NCBI GenBank assembly: GCA_044228045.1
Contig: JBGAVQ010000246.1
Location: 1-8,852, forward strand
Direction: 5' to 3'
DNA: 8,852 nt
From: JAXLVB01 sp044228045
Lineage (GTDB): Bacteria > Bacteroidota > Bacteroidia > Cytophagales > Spirosomataceae
Part shown: positions 7,099-8,852 of the stretch, in pieces
Numbering within the stretch: position 1 is the stretch's first letter
Layout of the letters: each line of letters starts with the position of its first letter
The notes under the pieces: model-generated
Databases searched by the model: none
What the model was told of the DNA's origin: nothing
What the model saw: the letters and a program-made list of their open reading frames with translations, nothing else
Position numbers and translations under genes: made by a program

Positions 7099-8516
7099 TA
7101 AAACTGAAAATAAATAAACATACTCTTATTGAATGTTCCCCACGTAAGCATAACCACCAAGCAGATAGTGACAAACGAAAAATCAATGACTGGTCGGTGT
7201 TTGAGTTCTGTGAGTTCGGGCGTGTAAAGCCACTCAACCAAGAGCATAAACCCAATGGCTGTCAGCGAAATAAGTAAACTCAATGAGCTAAAAACAGACA
7301 CACCGCTTTCGACTCGCCAAGCCAAAGTGCCATGCCAATTGGCAATTCCTCTCAAAATTTGCACGGCTTCGGCTACTGAATTAGCCCTAAAAAACACCCA
7401 AGCTAACGACACCAGCAAAAACGTAAATAACCAATTAGGTAATTTAAAAATTGAATGATTCGAGAATTGAGGTATCAATTTGTAATCTGTAATAATTTGA
7501 TAACCAACAATTAAGCAAGCATGAATTGCTCCCCAAATCACAAAAGTCCAGTTGGCCCCGTGCCATAACCCACTCAATAAAAACACCATAAAAAGGTTGA
7601 AATACATCCGTGAACGTGCCACCCGATTGCCTCCAAGCGGTATATACACATAGTCACGAAACCAAGTAGAGAGCGAAATGTGCCATTTTGCCCAAAATTC
7701 ACGGATGTTAGTGGCAAAATAGGGTCTGTTGAAATTGGTCATTAACTTAAAGCCCATTGTTCGGGCTGTGCCAATGGCGATGTCTGAATATCCCGAAAAA
7801 TCACAATAAATCTGAAACGAAAACAGCACAGCGGCCATCAATAAAGTTGGACTGCTATGCTGGTCTGGTTGATTAAATACGCCATTCACATAAACAGCCA
7901 CACGGTCGGCAATGACCAATTTCTTGAAGAAACCCCAGATAATCAGCCTCATCCCGTCAATAAACGTAGTAGCATTAAATCGGTGTTCTTGGCGAAATTG
8001 CCCCAACAAATTTTGAGGTCGTTCAATTGGTCCTGCCACCAGTTGAGGATAAAACATCACGTAGAGCGCATAAATACCGAAGTGACGTTCTGCTTTTTGA
8101 TTGCCACGATACACCTCAATAGTGTAACTCATGGCCTGAAAAGTATGAAAAGACAAACCTATAGGCAACAGAATAGAAAGCGGATGCAGGGAGTAAGAAG
8201 TAGGAAGTAGGGTATTGAGGTTATCAATAAAGAAATTGTAATATTTAAACACAGCCAATACGCCAATATTAGCCAATAAACTGATTATCAGGTAATTTTT
8301 CTTCGTTTTACCATCTGCTTTTTCTATGAAAATTCCAGCGAAATAGTCAATTACAATGGTAAAAGCCAGTATCAGAATATAAACTGGCACAAAAAACATA
8401 TAAAAAACACAACTGGCTGCCAACAAATGAAACCAACGAAAACGAGCAGGAAGCACAAAATATAGAAGTGTAACCAATGGAAAAAACACCAAAAACTCTA
8501 AGGAGTTGAACAGCAT
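7098..8516 (-). CDS. MBOAT-family membrane O-acyltransferase (AlgI/DltB-like)
   Basis: The 472-residue polytopic membrane protein matches the usual AlgI length. It opens with FNSLEFLVFFPLV (3-15), followed by many hydrophobic helices. Family landmarks appear in order: KYYNFFIDNLN (91-101), LLPIGLSFHTFQAMSY (116-131), AGPIERP (161-167), YCDFSGYSDIAIG (237-249), NFNRPYFATNIREFWAKWHI (261-280, H279), DYVYIPLGGNR (288-298) and LSGLWHGANWTF (314-325). H319 in the last is the catalytic histidine of MBOAT enzymes. The C-terminus, FIYFQF, is also typical. The protein should move acyl groups, probably acetyl from acetyl-CoA, across the inner membrane for attachment to a polysaccharide by the coupled SGNH protein downstream. 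The acceptor could be the glycan made by the nearby glycosyltransferases, but that is inference. A three-unit 7-base repeat lies in a loop at residues 102-108. Confidence 0.93.
   Translation of the reverse strand: MLFNSLEFLVFFPLVTLLYFVLPARFRWFHLLAASCVFYMFFVPVYILILAFTIVIDYFAGIFIEKADGKTKKNYLIISLLANIGVLAVFKYYNFFIDNLNTLLPTSYSLHPLSILLPIGLSFHTFQAMSYTIEVYRGNQKAERHFGIYALYVMFYPQLVAGPIERPQNLLGQFRQEHRFNATTFIDGMRLIIWGFFKKLVIADRVAVYVNGVFNQPDQHSSPTLLMAAVLFSFQIYCDFSGYSDIAIGTARTMGFKLMTNFNRPYFATNIREFWAKWHISLSTWFRDYVYIPLGGNRVARSRMYFNLFMVFLLSGLWHGANWTFVIWGAIHACLIVGYQIITDYKLIPQFSNHSIFKLPNWLFTFLLVSLAWVFFRANSVAEAVQILRGIANWHGTLAWRVESGVSVFSSLSLLISLTAIGFMLLVEWLYTPELTELKHRPVIDFSFVTICLVVMLTWGTFNKSMFIYFQF
8193..8213. 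repeat. Imperfect heptanucleotide tandem repeat inside the MBOAT gene
   Basis: Three consecutive 7-base units, GTAAGAA, GTAGGAA and GTAGGGT, lie in the coding sequence for the loop between membrane segments (residues 102-108). A gain or loss of one unit would shift the reading frame. Only three imperfect copies exist, so slippage should be slow. Confidence 0.45.
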
Positions 8517-8557
8517 TCGGTTGCGGTTTTGAAGAAAGTTAGGTTAATTTAGTGCTG

Positions 8558-8564
8558 CAAAATA
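8558..8564 (-). promoter_or_regulatory. Candidate -7-like box for the MBOAT/SGNH genes
   Basis: The minus strand reads GTATTTTGC here, one base shorter in the middle than the Bacteroidota TAnnTTTG element, 41 bases upstream of the MBOAT ATG. No well-spaced -33 TTG accompanies it. The 73-bp divergent spacer must contain the promoter for the acylation pair and perhaps one for the rightward small ORF. Weak support. Confidence 0.2.
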
Positions 8565-8589
8565 CGAATAAGTTGCAAATAAGTCGAGA

Positions 8590-8712
8590 ATGTCAAAAAA
8601 GCCAATTCAATCCAAAAACGTGAAAGTGTTTCCCTACTATCCTCAACAGCACAGGCAACCTCTAAAAATTAACAATGAAATTACGATTGATGATTTGTTG
8701 AAAAAGGTATAA
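8590..8712 (+). CDS. Small ORF of unknown function (40 codons)
   Basis: ATG 8590 to TAA 8710-8712 encodes a 40-residue, basic, lysine- and proline-containing peptide beginning MSKKPIQSK and ending ITIDDLLKKV. An in-frame stop lies 21 bases before the ATG. It has no signal peptide, membrane segment or motif I recognise. The C-terminal half looks like a strand and helix (KINNEITIDDLLKKV) and has normal codon use, so it could be a real small protein or the remnant of a longer gene. It lies 13 bases before the next ORF on the same strand, so the two may be co-transcribed. There is no clear ribosome binding site, which is normal for this group. Low confidence that it is translated. Confidence 0.35.
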   Translation: MSKKPIQSKNVKVFPYYPQQHRQPLKINNEITIDDLLKKV

Positions 8713-8725
8713 ACCTACTAAACTC

Positions 8726-8852
8726 ATGAAAAAACTTATTTTTACTTTCTTCGTAGTATTTGGATCACCTCATGTTTTTGCCCAACAATCCCTCATTGAT
8801 AGTTTAAAACATCAATTAGCTATTACTACGCAAGATACAAGTAGGGTTTTGA
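8726..8852 (+). CDS. Secreted N-terminus of a probable TPR-type sensor or regulator (cut by window edge)
   Basis: ATG 8726 opens a frame that stays open to the last base; 42 residues are visible. MKKLIFTFFVVFGSPHVFA is a good signal peptide, with likely cleavage after A19. The mature start QQSLIDSLKHQLA is followed by a D-T-S-R-V-L segment (37-42). The pattern of a signal peptide followed by DSL...L....D..RV.. is what Bacteroidota sensor histidine kinases and LuxR/AraC-type regulators with periplasmic TPR repeats usually show. That family assignment is inferred from pattern alone, since the TPRs and signalling domains lie outside the window. It could instead be another TPR-containing secreted protein. 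Confidence 0.6.
   Translation, partial: MKKLIFTFFVVFGSPHVFAQQSLIDSLKHQLAITTQDTSRVL

Noticed and set aside
7857..8210. 117-codon plus-strand ORF antisense to the MBOAT gene
   Set aside because: The minus-strand MBOAT frame has continuous family motifs across the same bases; the antisense translation is compositionally unlike a protein domain.
1..8852. CRISPR array, tRNA/rRNA, transposase or complete defence system
   Set aside because: No regularly spaced long repeats, no cloverleaf or rRNA-like conserved sequence and no transposase motifs were seen; the Uma2 gene alone does not make a defence system.

Overview
The window looks like chromosome of a Bacteroidota bacterium, probably of the order Cytophagales. 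The grounds are moderately AT-rich DNA, starts without Shine-Dalgarno-like purine tracts, -7-like boxes resembling the Bacteroidota consensus TAnnTTTG, and protein types common in that group: a Uma2 nuclease, SusC/D-independent carbohydrate esterases, and the secreted N-terminus of a TPR-type sensor. The order-level placement is an inference from gene content only.

Left part (1-4037): a surface-polysaccharide glycosyltransferase block on the + strand. It starts with the C-terminal end of a GT-B (GT4-type) enzyme cut by the window edge. A Uma2-family PD-(D/E)XK gene on the opposite strand (245-868) then interrupts the block. Three tightly packed glycosyltransferase genes follow: a GT4-type enzyme (931-2034), a GT-A-type enzyme with a DxD motif (2031-3020, ATGA overlap), and a GT9/heptosyltransferase-like enzyme (3027-4037, 6-nt gap). 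They look like one transcription unit building a cell-envelope or extracellular glycan.

Middle (4114-6021): an exported two-domain carbohydrate esterase. An N-terminal pectin methylesterase (CE8) domain is fused to a C-terminal alpha/beta-hydrolase esterase, and both active sites appear intact.

Right part (6121-8516, - strand): a translationally coupled pair, an MBOAT membrane O-acyltransferase (AlgI/DltB-like) followed by a membrane-anchored SGNH-like protein. This is the usual architecture for moving acyl groups, often acetyl, onto a polysaccharide outside the cytoplasm. The pair is convergent with the esterase across a 99-bp intergenic stretch holding inverted and short direct repeats.

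Far right (8590-8852, + strand): a 40-codon ORF of unknown nature, then the beginning of a secreted or membrane protein that runs off the window and resembles the N-terminus of Bacteroidota TPR-containing sensor proteins.

Together the genes suggest glycan assembly (glycosyltransferases), glycan O-acylation (MBOAT plus SGNH) and ester removal (CE8 plus esterase). Whether the last two act on the same polymer cannot be decided from sequence. No rRNA, tRNA, CRISPR array, transposase or recognisable IS end was seen. I did not find a clearly new biological system. The most distinctive items are the double-esterase fusion, the Uma2 gene lodged inside the glycosyltransferase block, and the facing acylation and de-esterification genes.
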